A DNA stretch of 64,000 nucleotides from Yeosuana sp043876835 (GCF_043876835.1 NZ_JBAWJZ010000003.1:1-64000); one strand, 5' to 3'. Counted from the stretch's first letter, positions 35,437-45,410 are shown. A program made the numbers and translations. Notes: a model not told the origin generated them from the sequence alone.

Positions 35437-35943
35437 ATGAAAGCAACCCATTATATTGTTTTATTTTTAACATCAATCATCATGTTAAGTTGTGGTGCAT
35501 ATTCATTTACAGGAGCATCTATTTCTTCCGATACCAAAACATTTCAGGTTAATTATTTTCAAAATAATGCTTTATTGGTAGAACCAGGGTTGGATAGAGA
35601 TTTCACCAATGCCTTGATCGATTTATTGCAAAACCAAACCAATTTAAGTCTTGTAAAATCCAATGGTGACTTGGTTTATGAAGGAGAAATTACACAATAC
35701 AGAATTTCGCCTACTACAGCAACCTCATCAAATACAGCTGCCCAAAACAGACTAACAATAGGCGTTAAAGTTCATTTTTACAATAAGCTCGATGAAGAAG
35801 CAGAATTTGACCAAAACTTCTCTTTCTATTATGATTATGCTGGAAATGCACAACTTGTAGGTGGTGTTAAAGATTCAGCCATTGCTGAAATTTTTGAACG
35901 TATCACTCAAGATATTTTCAATGCTTCGTTAGCTAAATGGTAA
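35437..35943 (+). CDS. lptE: LPS assembly lipoprotein LptE
   Basis: 168 residues with lipobox MLSCG near residue 19. Mature part: GAYSFTGASISSDTKTFQVNYFQNNA, a helical stretch with DRDFTNALIDLLQNQTNLSLV, then strands ending in an IFERITQDIFN helix. This is the Bacteroidota LptE form, which plugs LptD in the outer membrane. Stop to next start is 35 bp. Confidence 0.88.
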   Translation: MKATHYIVLFLTSIIMLSCGAYSFTGASISSDTKTFQVNYFQNNALLVEPGLDRDFTNALIDLLQNQTNLSLVKSNGDLVYEGEITQYRISPTTATSSNTAAQNRLTIGVKVHFYNKLDEEAEFDQNFSFYYDYAGNAQLVGGVKDSAIAEIFERITQDIFNASLAKW

Positions 35944-35978
35944 AAAAGCGCACAGTTTAAAATTAAAAAAACAAACTT

Positions 35979-36920
35979 TTGAACAATAAAAATTTCACAT
36001 ATTTACTTCAAAACCCAGAAGCAGTTACTCAAAAAGAAACTGAAGATGTGAAATCAATAGTTAATGAATTTCCCTATTTTCAATCAGCAAGAGCCATCTA
36101 TCTTAAAGGCTTAAAAAATCAAGAAAGTTTTATATACAATCAAGAACTTAAAACAACTGCTGCATACACTACCGATAGAAGTATTTTATTTGATTTTATA
36201 ACTTCTGACGTTTTTAATCAAAATGAAATTTCTCAATTCATAAAAATAAACAGCGAGCACATACAGGACTTAGATGTTACAGTTGAAGACATCTCTATCA
36301 ATAAAAAAGTGATGATAGATGAAACATCTCAACAAGACATAAAAAACAGTTTAGAATCGTTAAATCCGTCACTTTTTCAACCAAAATTTGAACGTCAAAA
36401 ATTAGCCAATTTTTCTTTAGATGAGTCTGAAATTATTGAACCTGTTACTCCAAAAACAAAAACTCAAGAAGTTTCAGCTGAAGACATTTTACATTTAGGC
36501 AGGCCATTGCAATTTGATAAAAGAGAAACACATTCGTTTAATGAATGGTTAAAACTTGCAAGTTTTAAAACTATTAAACGTGATGAAACTATTAAAAAGG
36601 TAGAACCAAAAACTGAAGATGCTTCACAATTAGAACGAAACAAAAAATTTGATTTAATTGATGAATTTATTGCAAAAAACCCGAAAATAAATCCTGTTAA
36701 AACTAGTGGTTCAACATTCAATTTGTCAAAAGCACAATTGATACAACCAGAAGAGTTAATGACAGAAACATTAGCGCGCATTTACGTAGAACAAAAAAAC
36801 TATAAAAAAGCAATTCAATCTTATAAGATATTAAGTTTGAAATATCCAGAAAAAAGTAGTTTCTTTGCAATCCAAATTAAAGCAGTAGAACAATTACAAG
36901 AACAAAACAATAAAGAATAA
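35979..36920 (+). CDS. Tetratricopeptide-repeat-containing protein
   Basis: 313 residues with TTG start at 35979; no in-frame ATG lies nearby and the protein begins MNNKNFTYLLQNPEAV. The N-terminal 70 residues are helical (EFPYFQSARAIYLKGLKNQ). The middle is charged and disordered, and residues 265-310 contain a single TPR-like helix pair (LARIYVEQKNYKKAIQSYKILSLKYPEKSS). Conserved beside lptE and secG in this family; function unknown. Its TAA shares one base with the secG ATG. Confidence 0.75.
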   Translation: MNNKNFTYLLQNPEAVTQKETEDVKSIVNEFPYFQSARAIYLKGLKNQESFIYNQELKTTAAYTTDRSILFDFITSDVFNQNEISQFIKINSEHIQDLDVTVEDISINKKVMIDETSQQDIKNSLESLNPSLFQPKFERQKLANFSLDESEIIEPVTPKTKTQEVSAEDILHLGRPLQFDKRETHSFNEWLKLASFKTIKRDETIKKVEPKTEDASQLERNKKFDLIDEFIAKNPKINPVKTSGSTFNLSKAQLIQPEELMTETLARIYVEQKNYKKAIQSYKILSLKYPEKSSFFAIQIKAVEQLQEQNNKE

Positions 36921-37273
36921 TGAGTACGTTTACAATATTTTTAGCATTAATTGTTGTAGTAGCATTTTTACTAATAGTAGTAATTATGGTTCAAAACCCT
37001 AAAGGTGGTGGATTATCATCTTCTTTTGGTGGTGGTGGAACACAACAATTAGGTGGCGTTAAAAAAACAACCGACTTTTTAGATAAAAGCACATGGACTT
37101 TAGCCACACTATTATTAGCATTAATACTATTATCAAATGTAGCTATTAATAGAGGAACAACTGAAGCAGATTCAAAAGCATTAGATGCTGAGGAAACTAC
37201 TACATCATTGCCTGCACCAGTAAAAACAACAACTGATGCAGCTACAACTACAGTAAAAGATTCTGTAAAGTAA
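36920..37273 (+). CDS. secG: Preprotein translocase subunit SecG
   Basis: 117 residues. Two membrane helices (4-22 and 55-75) flank the conserved QNPKGGGLSSSFGGGG loop and KKTTDFLDKSTW. A Thr/Ala-rich tail follows, common in Bacteroidota SecG. It supports SecYE in protein export. Translationally coupled to the preceding gene (TAATG). A strong terminator follows. Confidence 0.95.
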   Translation: MSTFTIFLALIVVVAFLLIVVIMVQNPKGGGLSSSFGGGGTQQLGGVKKTTDFLDKSTWTLATLLLALILLSNVAINRGTTEADSKALDAEETTTSLPAPVKTTTDAATTTVKDSVK

Positions 37274-37291
37274 TTATCTGAAAATAAAATT

Positions 37292-37324
37292 AAAAAATGC
37301 CAACTTAATAAGTTGGCATTTTTT
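37292..37324 (+). terminator. Terminator after secG
   Basis: Perfect 9-bp stem TGCCAACTT / AAGTTGGCA with loop AAT and a T6 run. It separates the miaB-secG run from groESL. Confidence 0.9.
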
Positions 37325-37419
37325 ATTACTGCAAGTTTGTCAGTAGTAGGTTAATGGCACAATTTTAGAAAGACATAACTTCGTTAAACAAAATTTAATT
37401 AATTAAAATTATATAACAA

Positions 37420-37695
37420 ATGGCATTAAACATTAAACCATTAGCAGACCGAGTTCTTATTGAACCTGCTGAAGCTGAAACAAAAACAGCATCGGGAATT
37501 ATCATTCCAGATAACGCTAAAGAAAAACCACAAAGAGGAAAAGTTGTTGCTGCTGGCAAAGGCACTAAAGACGAGCCTATTACTGTGAAAGTTGGCGATA
37601 CTGTTTTATATGGTAAATATGCTGGAACAGAACTAAAACTAGATGGAAAAGATTATTTAATCATGCGCGAAAGCGACATATTAGCAATTATTTAA
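37420..37695 (+). CDS. groES: Co-chaperonin GroES
   Basis: 91 residues, normal length. Conserved start ALNIKPLADRVLIEPAEAE, mobile loop TASGIIIPDNAKEKPQRG and terminal MRESDILAII. It caps the GroEL ring. 13 bp separate it from groEL. Confidence 0.97.
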   Translation: MALNIKPLADRVLIEPAEAETKTASGIIIPDNAKEKPQRGKVVAAGKGTKDEPITVKVGDTVLYGKYAGTELKLDGKDYLIMRESDILAII

Positions 37696-37708
37696 TAAGT
37701 TACAAATT

Positions 37709-39340
37709 ATGGCAAAAGATATAAAATTTGATATTGACGCACGTGATGGTTTAAAACGTGGTGTAGATGCATTAGCAAATGCAGTTAAAGTAACCTTAGG
37801 ACCAAAAGGAAGAAACGTTATTATTAGCAAATCATTTGGTGCTCCTCAAGTTACAAAAGATGGTGTTACAGTAGCTAAGGAAATTGAACTTAAAGATGCT
37901 CTTGAAAATATGGGAGCTCAAATGGTTAAAGAAGTTGCTTCAAAAACCAATGATTTAGCTGGCGACGGTACAACTACTGCAACCGTTTTAGCACAAGCTA
38001 TTGTAAAAGAAGGTTTAAAAAACGTGGCTGCGGGTGCAAATCCAATGGATTTAAAGCGTGGTATAGACAAAGCCGTTGAAGCTATTGTTAAAGATTTAGA
38101 AAAACAAGCTAAAAAAGTTGGCAATTCATCAGAAATGATCAAACAAGTTGCTTCAATTTCAGCTAATAACGATGACACTATTGGCGATTTAATCGCTAAA
38201 GCATTCAGCAAAGTAGGAAAAGAAGGTGTTATTACTGTTGAAGAAGCTAAAGGTATGGACACATATGTTGATGTTGTGGAAGGTATGCAGTTTGACAGAG
38301 GTTATTTGTCTCCTTATTTTGTAACAGATGCAGATAAAATGATAGCCGATTTAGAAAATCCATACATTTTATTATTCGATAAAAAGATTTCAAACTTACA
38401 AGAAATACTTCCAATATTAGAACCGGTTGCACAATCAGGAAGACCTTTATTAATTATTGCTGAAGATGTTGATGGACAAGCATTAGCAACTTTAGTAGTA
38501 AATAAATTACGTGGCGGATTAAAAATTGCTGCTGTAAAAGCTCCAGGTTTTGGAGACAGACGTAAAGCCATGTTAGAAGATATTGCCATTTTAACTGGTG
38601 GTACCGTAATTTCAGAAGAAAGAGGATTTACTCTTGAAAACGCTGACATTACTATGTTAGGTACAGCTGAAACTGTAACTGTAGATAAAGACAATACAAC
38701 TATTGTTAATGGTGCTGGCAAAGCAGATGACATTAAAGCAAGAGTTAATCAAATAAAAGCACAAATTGAAACCACTACAAGTGATTACGATAAAGAAAAA
38801 CTGCAAGAACGTTTAGCTAAATTGGCTGGCGGTGTTGCTGTTCTTTATGTTGGAGCTGCTAGTGAAGTTGAAATGAAAGAGAAAAAAGATCGTGTTGATG
38901 ATGCCTTACATGCTACGAGAGCTGCCGTTGAAGAAGGTATTGTTGCTGGTGGTGGTGTTGCATTAGTTAGAGCTAAATCAGTTTTAGAAAAGATCACTAC
39001 CGAAAATCTTGACGAAGTAACTGGTATTCAAATTGTAGCACGTGCTATTGAGTCACCTTTACGCACTATTGTAGAAAATGCTGGTGGAGAAGGTAGTGTG
39101 GTTGTTTCAAAAGTAATGGAAGGCAAAGGTTCTTTTGGTTATGATGCCAAAACAGAAACTTATGTAGATATGTTGAAAGCAGGTATCATTGACCCTAAAA
39201 AAGTAACTCGTATTGCATTAGAAAATGCAGCATCTGTTGCTGGCATGATTTTAACTACCGAGTGCGCTTTAATTGATATTAAAGAAGATGCTCCAGCTAT
39301 GCCAGGTGGTATGGGTGGTGGTATGCCGGGAATGATGTAA
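37709..39340 (+). CDS. groEL: Chaperonin GroEL
   Basis: 543 residues, normal length. Contains LGPKGRNVII, GDGTTTATVLA (ATP site), the apical domain, AAVEEGIVAGGG and the C-terminal GGMGGGMPGMM tail that lines the cavity. It folds cytosolic proteins with GroES. Confidence 0.98.
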   Translation: MAKDIKFDIDARDGLKRGVDALANAVKVTLGPKGRNVIISKSFGAPQVTKDGVTVAKEIELKDALENMGAQMVKEVASKTNDLAGDGTTTATVLAQAIVKEGLKNVAAGANPMDLKRGIDKAVEAIVKDLEKQAKKVGNSSEMIKQVASISANNDDTIGDLIAKAFSKVGKEGVITVEEAKGMDTYVDVVEGMQFDRGYLSPYFVTDADKMIADLENPYILLFDKKISNLQEILPILEPVAQSGRPLLIIAEDVDGQALATLVVNKLRGGLKIAAVKAPGFGDRRKAMLEDIAILTGGTVISEERGFTLENADITMLGTAETVTVDKDNTTIVNGAGKADDIKARVNQIKAQIETTTSDYDKEKLQERLAKLAGGVAVLYVGAASEVEMKEKKDRVDDALHATRAAVEEGIVAGGGVALVRAKSVLEKITTENLDEVTGIQIVARAIESPLRTIVENAGGEGSVVVSKVMEGKGSFGYDAKTETYVDMLKAGIIDPKKVTRIALENAASVAGMILTTECALIDIKEDAPAMPGGMGGGMPGMM

Positions 39341-39366
39341 GTCGGAGAATCTCGATGCATAAATAT

Positions 39367-39400
39367 AAAAAACGCTTCAATTAATTTTGAAGCGTTTTTT
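39367..39400 (+). terminator. Terminator after groEL
   Basis: Stem AAAACGCTTCAA / TTGAAGCGTTTT followed by more T residues, 27 bp after the groEL stop. Confidence 0.85.
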
Positions 39401-39427
39401 TAAACTTTAATTCATTGAACAATGATT

Positions 39428-39458
39428 AAAAAACCACTTTCCTCAGGCGGAAAGCGGT
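39428..39458 (-). terminator. Terminator of the esterase gene
   Basis: On the - strand ACCGCTTTCC-GCCTGA-GGAAAGTGGT (one G-T pair) followed by a T-run, 22 bp after the stop codon at 39480. Confidence 0.7.
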
Positions 39459-39479
39459 TGCTAATTGAGTTTTGATTAG

Positions 39480-40622
39480 CTAGTTCATTGTATTTGAGCA
39501 GAAAGCCAATGATATTGACAACCGTTCAAACATCTTGTTAAAATGACCGCCCACAAAGGTTTCAAAAGTATAGTCAATGCCATAATAATTGAGCTTGTCA
39601 ATCAAATAAGAATAAGCCAATCCGGTACCCAACTCATCATAAATGCCAACATCAAAATAGATACCTTTTAATGATTTGAATTCGTCAACATGTGTATCCA
39701 ATAATGTAAATACATCTTGTTGATACCAACGTGCAACAACATCAGAAATAACACCCCCTGAAGGCCATTCAAAAGGCAAGTCTACATAAAAAGGTGGATT
39801 ATTGAGATTGGGTGACCAAGCGGCACTCATGGCATATCCTGCGCTTGTCAAGAATTTTGCAGGATCAGGACCTGTAAATCCATCAGGATTTTCGGCAATT
39901 ACAACAGGGGCTAAAGAAAGTACGGCATCAACCAATAATAATCCGCTATGGCTAGCAACAGTACCAAATACGTCAGGGTGTAACATGCCAAATTTAAAGG
40001 CAGCATAACCTCCTTGTGAATATCCTATAACGGCTCGTCCAGACGCATTAGGTATCGTTCTATAATTGGTGTCCATATAATTTACTAGGTCATTCACAAT
40101 ATAGTCTTCAAAATTACCATTCAAAATAGAATTGGAATAAAAACTGAAACCATAAGGTTCACTTCTAGCATCGGGCATTACAATAATCATAGGTTCTATT
40201 GTTCCTTCATCAATCAAGTTGTCTAACCATTCCCTAAAACTTTCGGTTGGAAAATCGGGATATTCCTTAAAGAGGCCTTCAGGATTAACCCATTCATCCC
40301 AGGTCCTCTTATCGATAAATGATTTTTCTGAAAATGGCAAACCATGTAACAAGTAAACCACTGGGTATTCTCGTGTACCATATTTATCATAGCTAGGAGG
40401 AGTATATACCTGCATTTTCCTAACATTTGAATTACCTATCACATTATCGGAAAGTGCCTCACTTATAAATACATTGTTTTGAAGTTTACTCTTGTGAATA
40501 TCTTTATTGATATCCATTTTGAGATTACTTTCTTGAATACTAGATTCAATGGGGTCATGTTCGCAGCTCCAAAATGTCATTGCGGCTACAAGAAATAAAG
40601 AAAAAAATTTTATCGTTTTCAT
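39480..40622 (-). CDS. Esterase-family lipoprotein (esterase D / Fes-like fold)
   Basis: 380 residues from ATG 40622; an earlier ATG 11 codons upstream would bury the lipoprotein signal. Lipobox FWSCE (Cys19). Putative-esterase domain: YPVVYLLHGLPFSE, the IVMPDARSEPYG strand, nucleophile elbow GYSQGG, and a terminal GGHFNKMF His. The family hydrolyses esters including feruloyl groups on plant polysaccharides, siderophores or S-formylglutathione. The outer-membrane anchor favours an extracellular substrate. It lies 209 bp downstream of a hybrid sensor/AraC regulator. Confidence 0.82.
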   Translation of the reverse strand: MKTIKFFSLFLVAAMTFWSCEHDPIESSIQESNLKMDINKDIHKSKLQNNVFISEALSDNVIGNSNVRKMQVYTPPSYDKYGTREYPVVYLLHGLPFSEKSFIDKRTWDEWVNPEGLFKEYPDFPTESFREWLDNLIDEGTIEPMIIVMPDARSEPYGFSFYSNSILNGNFEDYIVNDLVNYMDTNYRTIPNASGRAVIGYSQGGYAAFKFGMLHPDVFGTVASHSGLLLVDAVLSLAPVVIAENPDGFTGPDPAKFLTSAGYAMSAAWSPNLNNPPFYVDLPFEWPSGGVISDVVARWYQQDVFTLLDTHVDEFKSLKGIYFDVGIYDELGTGLAYSYLIDKLNYYGIDYTFETFVGGHFNKMFERLSISLAFCSNTMN

Positions 40623-40831
40623 AATTGAAAATTTAAAGATTACCAATGCTTGCATTACGAGTCCACTTTCTTTTTGGCTGGTTGATAATAAAGATTTTTA
40701 AAATGGAGCTTCGTTAATTTTCAAAGGTTAAATTAACATGTGAATTTTATTTGTGCTTGTCTGCCAGTATCAAATATTTTGCTGTGCGTCCCAAAAAATA
40801 ATGAAGTAGATAATGTGTAAGTTGAGAAGCT

Positions 40832-43006
40832 TTAAATTTTGACTTTGCTTGGGGTATAGCCAAATTCTTTTGTAAAAACCCTACTAAAATGAGCAAGGTT
40901 TTTAAAACCGGTATCGTAAGCTACTTCAGAAACGTTGAGGTCGGTTGTAAGCAATAATTCTTTAGCTTTTTTAAGCTTTAGGGTTTGGATAAAATGATAG
41001 ACCGTAGTATCGGTCAATGCTGCAAATTTACGATAGAGCTGGGAACGGCTCATAGCCAAGGATCGGCACAATTCTCCAATTCCAAATTCTTCATCGCTAA
41101 GGTGTGCTACAAGGACTTCACGTACTTTTCGTATAAATTTATCTTCCCTGCTAAATTGTGGATTATCTATGGTCACAACTGATGAATTATGATGGGTTAA
41201 AGCCTTATAACGAAACTGGAGGGTTTTGCGCAAAGTAATGAGTTTTTCTATCCGTATAAACAGTTCATCATGATTAAAAGGTTTGGATAAGTACACATCC
41301 GCACCCGTTTTTAAACCTTCCATACGAGAATCCATATCAGATCGAGCAGTAAGGAGCACAATAGGAATATGACTTGTTCTTATATCTTGCTTTAATTGTT
41401 TACACAAGGAAAAACCATCCATTACTGGCATCATAACATCGCTTATTACTAAATCGGGGATGATGTTCAATGCTTTTTCAAAACCCTCATATCCGTTGTG
41501 AGCAGCTTCTATATTATAGGTATGTGAAAGCAACGAATGAAGGTAGTGTATAACATCAGCGTTGTCTTCAACAATAAGTATTTTAAGCTTATGGTTTGCA
41601 ATTATTTGTGTGCCTTCACATTCGGGATCTATTGTGGCTGTACTTATTTTAGTATGAGGTATTTCATCAGCTAATGGCAATTGTATTTCCTTGGCCTGAT
41701 TGGTAATGGGGATTTGAATGATAAATGAAGAACCTTTGTTAAGATTGCTATCAATACTAACGGTTCCATTGAGGAGCTTCACCAGCTCTTTTGTTAAAGC
41801 CAAACCTAATCCTGAACCTTCCTGAAGTTTTTCCAGTTGGTTTTTAGCCTGAAAATACCGATCAAATACCCTGTGAAGTTGGTCTTTTGGGATGCCAATA
41901 CCCGTATCCTTAACGATTAATTCAAGTTTGTTTTTATCAATGATATGAAGCGATGTTTTTACCAATCCACCCTTAGGCGTAAATTTGACAGCATTGGATA
42001 TGAGGTTTGAAATGATATCACGAATCTTATCAGGATCAAAATCCATTATAATCTCTTTAGGCTCTGTTGAGAACAAGAGGCGAATATTTTTAACTTCTGC
42101 AAGCGAATGAAAAGATTCCATCAGATATTGAATATATAACGCGATATTATCCTGAATTAAGTTTAGCGGCATAGAATGGGCTTCCAATTTTGAAAGATCC
42201 AACAATTGGTTGGTCAGATTGATAAGGTTGTTGCTGTTTCGCTTTATAATACTATGGCCTTCATTTAACCATTTTGAAGGGTTATTTTTCATTTGATCGG
42301 CCATACCAGTAATGATGCTCAATGGTGTCCTGAATTCATGGGTGATATGTGTATAAAATTTGGTTTTTATATCATCGAGCTCTTCCATGCGGGTTTTTTC
42401 GTCATTTTTAACTTTTTCCAGTTGAGTAGTAAAGTAATAAAGTGAAAAGAACACAAAGGTCACTCCTATAATAAAACCAAGAAAATAATGTGAAACCAAA
42501 AAATCCAAGGAATCGTATGGGTTTAAAAGTGTGGCACTTATCATTGATGTTGCAAAGAGAATAAAAATAAATACGGCTCTTTTTTTATTGGGGAAAGTCA
42601 GTGCAAAAACGGGAGCGATAAAACCAACAAAAAGCGGGGTTAATGTATTGAGCATTCCTCCCATTAGGTAAACTTTTATAGAGGTAATTATAACTACTGC
42701 GAGTTGGGTAAAAAACGCATAATTTTCAATTTGTTTTTTGTAAAAATGAAAAACGAGAGGAGGAACAGTAAAAATGAGTACAAACAATATATTCATAATA
42801 TTCACCACATAACTCATTTTACCCATGAGGTAGATGGCGAAGAGGAGAAAAGGCAATCCTACAACATTCATTAACCACCATATTTTTTTCAATAGTATAG
42901 TCTCGGGGTCATCACCGGATTGATAAACATAGTGGGTTAACCATGCATTGATTTTTTGCGATATATGCTTAACAGTATTTATGATTAAACCATTTAATAT
43001 TGACAT
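40832..43006 (-). CDS. Hybrid two-component regulator (histidine kinase, receiver, AraC)
   Basis: 724 residues in one chain. Six to seven membrane helices span residues 40-200 with no large periplasmic sensor. HisKA has its phosphorylated His in ITHEFRTPLS. HATPase_c shows NLISNAVKF, DTGIGIP and GSGLGLAL. The receiver domain has its phosphorylated Asp in ISDVMMP, and the C-terminal AraC-type HTH ends GFKNLAHFSRVFTKEFGYTPS. Usual HTCS of this phylum carry a periplasmic beta-propeller; here a membrane-embedded 7TM-like sensor replaces it. It probably regulates the nearby esterase or other carbohydrate-related genes. Confidence 0.9.
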   Translation of the reverse strand: MSILNGLIINTVKHISQKINAWLTHYVYQSGDDPETILLKKIWWLMNVVGLPFLLFAIYLMGKMSYVVNIMNILFVLIFTVPPLVFHFYKKQIENYAFFTQLAVVIITSIKVYLMGGMLNTLTPLFVGFIAPVFALTFPNKKRAVFIFILFATSMISATLLNPYDSLDFLVSHYFLGFIIGVTFVFFSLYYFTTQLEKVKNDEKTRMEELDDIKTKFYTHITHEFRTPLSIITGMADQMKNNPSKWLNEGHSIIKRNSNNLINLTNQLLDLSKLEAHSMPLNLIQDNIALYIQYLMESFHSLAEVKNIRLLFSTEPKEIIMDFDPDKIRDIISNLISNAVKFTPKGGLVKTSLHIIDKNKLELIVKDTGIGIPKDQLHRVFDRYFQAKNQLEKLQEGSGLGLALTKELVKLLNGTVSIDSNLNKGSSFIIQIPITNQAKEIQLPLADEIPHTKISTATIDPECEGTQIIANHKLKILIVEDNADVIHYLHSLLSHTYNIEAAHNGYEGFEKALNIIPDLVISDVMMPVMDGFSLCKQLKQDIRTSHIPIVLLTARSDMDSRMEGLKTGADVYLSKPFNHDELFIRIEKLITLRKTLQFRYKALTHHNSSVVTIDNPQFSREDKFIRKVREVLVAHLSDEEFGIGELCRSLAMSRSQLYRKFAALTDTTVYHFIQTLKLKKAKELLLTTDLNVSEVAYDTGFKNLAHFSRVFTKEFGYTPSKVKI

Positions 43007-43070
43007 CTAAAGTTAAAAAAACAATATTTTTTAGTCAATGATAAATGTCATTCAATTAATATGGCTTATA

Positions 43071-43184
43071 GTGTCAGTTCGAGTAAAATTATTGAAAAGA
43101 ATTTGTATCGAGAACCATTGAATAAGTGAACTTCTCGATACAAAGTTGTTTCGCTGTACTTCACAAATCCACTCGAAGTGACAC
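43071..43184. repeat. Intergenic nested inverted repeat (REP-like)
   Basis: Two nested palindromes. Outer arms GTGTCAGTTCGAGT (43071) and ACTCGAAGTGACAC (43171) pair with one mismatch. Inner arms TTTGTATCGAGAA (43102) and TTCTCGATACAAA (43132) pair perfectly. Such TCGAG-containing palindromes recur between genes in flavobacteria, and it also lies just past the DPP IV stop, where it may act as a terminator. Confidence 0.7.
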
Positions 43185-43187
43185 CCT

Positions 43188-45410
43188 TTATTTTCCTCCC
43201 GGAGGACAGTGTGATTTTAAATAATTGGTATACAAGGTTCTTAAATGCTCGGTAGTCCCTTCCCCTTCTCGTATGCCATGTGTACGGTTTGGGTAGGCCA
43301 TAAACTGAAATTGTTTGTTATACTTCACTAATTCATTAATTAAGATTTCAGCATTTTGATAATGAACATTATCATCACCCGTTCCATGAATATATAACAG
43401 ATTTCCAACCAAATTTTTGGCATAAGTTACTGGTGAACCATTTACAAAATCTTCCAAGTTTTCTTGTGGTAAACCCATATATCGCTCTTGGTAAATATTA
43501 TCGTAAGTCAACTGATTAACTACAGCTGCTAATGAAATACCTGTTTTGTATATTTCAGGATATTGAAACATTAGATTTAATGTTGCCGATCCGCCGCCAC
43601 TATGACCCCAAACAGCAACTCTATTTGGATCTACAAAATCCCATTTCAAGATTTCTTTTGCTGCCAAGGCTTGGTCTTTTATATTTATTTTACCAATATT
43701 TCGGTAAATACTTTTTCTCCATTCACGTCCTTTTGGAGCTGGTGTACCGCGGTTATCCAATGAGATATAAATATACCCATCGTCTGCCATACTTCCATTA
43801 TAATTTCTATTTCTACCTATTCCATAAGTATCTGTTACAGTTGTTGTTGCTGGCTCTGAATAAACATAAAATACAACAGGATATTTTTTAGTAGCATCAA
43901 AATTAGTTGGCTTTACCATCCAACCATCCATTTCAACACCTTCTGAAGTTTTAACTTTAAAAAATTCTACATTAGGAGTCTCTTGCAGGTTTGTTAAATT
44001 AGCTTCTATACTTTCACTAGCCTTTACCGGTTTTTGGGTTGCAAATGAAATAAATTCTCTTGATGGGCGTGTAAAATGGTTTGAAAATGTGTGTATGGCA
44101 TAAGTTCCTGTAGGCGACACACTATATCCATGTGTTCCTTCTAAAGTTTTAGGACTTAATAGTTGCAACTTCCCATTACCATTTAAACTGGTTTTATACA
44201 GATAACTTTGCGTAGCATTATTAGGTGATGCCATAAAATACACATACCCTTTTTTGATGTCTATATGGGTTAAATCTATAAAATCATAAGCTCCTTTAGT
44301 AATAAGTTTTTCTGGTTTTCCTTCTAAAGACACATTATATAAATGTCTCCATCCATCTTTTTCTGAAGTCCATAAAATACTTTTTCCTCCATTTAGCCAA
44401 ATAAAATTATTTGTAAAATCAATTGTATAAGGATTTCCTGGCTGATAAATATCTACCCAAGCGGCATCACTTTCTTCTTGTATAACTTTTGAAACACCCG
44501 TTTTAGGTTCTGCAATAAAAAGTTTACTGTGATTTTGTTTTCTGTTTAATTGCTGAATCAATAACTTTTTAGTTGAAGGAATAAACTCCATACGCACTAA
44601 ATAATTCTCACGTAAATCTCCTGGAATATCCATCCAAGTCGTTTTTGCATCATCAACAGTTACAACACCAACTTTACATAAAGAAGGCTTTTCACCTACT
44701 TTTGGATATTCAAGAGGCACTATTTTTGAATAAATGTCATCCGTATTATTAATCATGTAAAACTTTTTAATATCATTGGCATCAATTTGCCAATAGGCTA
44801 TGGATTTACTATCTGGACTCCAACGAAATCCATCTCTACAGGCAAACTCCTCTTCATATGCCCAATCAAAAGTTCCGTTAATCAAGGTTATAGTTCCATC
44901 AGTAGTAAGCGCTTTAATTTTTGAAGTGCTTAAATCTTCCACATAAATATTGTTTTCACTTACATAAGCGACTGACTTTCCATCAGGAGAAATTTTAGCA
45001 AACATTAAAGACGATTCTGGCAAACTTTTTCCTATCTGTTGTAATGAACCAGATTTAAGGTCTAAAACCCAATAATCGCCTTTTGTATTTATTCTCCATA
45101 CACGTTTAGTGTTTGTAAATATTAAGACTTTTTGTTCATCATCAGAAAAAGTAAAATAACTAACAGCAAGTGGGTTTTTACTACCCATAGGCGTTAATTG
45201 TTCTTTAGATATTAAGACTTTAGAATCGTTTGAAGGTAGTGTGTATTGAACAATATCATTGTTTTCAATTCTATAATACGATTTACCATCGTTTGACCAT
45301 TTAAATCCTCCTTGAGAAAAAACTTGAAATGATACCAGTACGATAAACGCAAAAAATAATACTGATTTCAAATGTATCTTAAAACTGAAAATCTTTTTTA
45401 AACTGCACAT
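43188..45410 (-). CDS. Dipeptidyl peptidase IV (S9 family)
   Basis: 740 residues. A signal peptide (cleavage near VFSQ, residue 32) is followed by a DPP IV N-terminal beta-propeller with repeated WSPDSKSIAYW-like blades. The C-terminal hydrolase domain has catalytic Ser in GHSGGG, Asp in GTGDDNV and His in RTHGI. It removes X-Pro or X-Ala dipeptides from peptides in the periplasm. A double-Glu motif in DWAYEEEF at about 190 is the DPP IV substrate amino-terminus anchor. Length is normal. Confidence 0.92.
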   Translation of the reverse strand: MCSLKKIFSFKIHLKSVLFFAFIVLVSFQVFSQGGFKWSNDGKSYYRIENNDIVQYTLPSNDSKVLISKEQLTPMGSKNPLAVSYFTFSDDEQKVLIFTNTKRVWRINTKGDYWVLDLKSGSLQQIGKSLPESSLMFAKISPDGKSVAYVSENNIYVEDLSTSKIKALTTDGTITLINGTFDWAYEEEFACRDGFRWSPDSKSIAYWQIDANDIKKFYMINNTDDIYSKIVPLEYPKVGEKPSLCKVGVVTVDDAKTTWMDIPGDLRENYLVRMEFIPSTKKLLIQQLNRKQNHSKLFIAEPKTGVSKVIQEESDAAWVDIYQPGNPYTIDFTNNFIWLNGGKSILWTSEKDGWRHLYNVSLEGKPEKLITKGAYDFIDLTHIDIKKGYVYFMASPNNATQSYLYKTSLNGNGKLQLLSPKTLEGTHGYSVSPTGTYAIHTFSNHFTRPSREFISFATQKPVKASESIEANLTNLQETPNVEFFKVKTSEGVEMDGWMVKPTNFDATKKYPVVFYVYSEPATTTVTDTYGIGRNRNYNGSMADDGYIYISLDNRGTPAPKGREWRKSIYRNIGKINIKDQALAAKEILKWDFVDPNRVAVWGHSGGGSATLNLMFQYPEIYKTGISLAAVVNQLTYDNIYQERYMGLPQENLEDFVNGSPVTYAKNLVGNLLYIHGTGDDNVHYQNAEILINELVKYNKQFQFMAYPNRTHGIREGEGTTEHLRTLYTNYLKSHCPPGGK

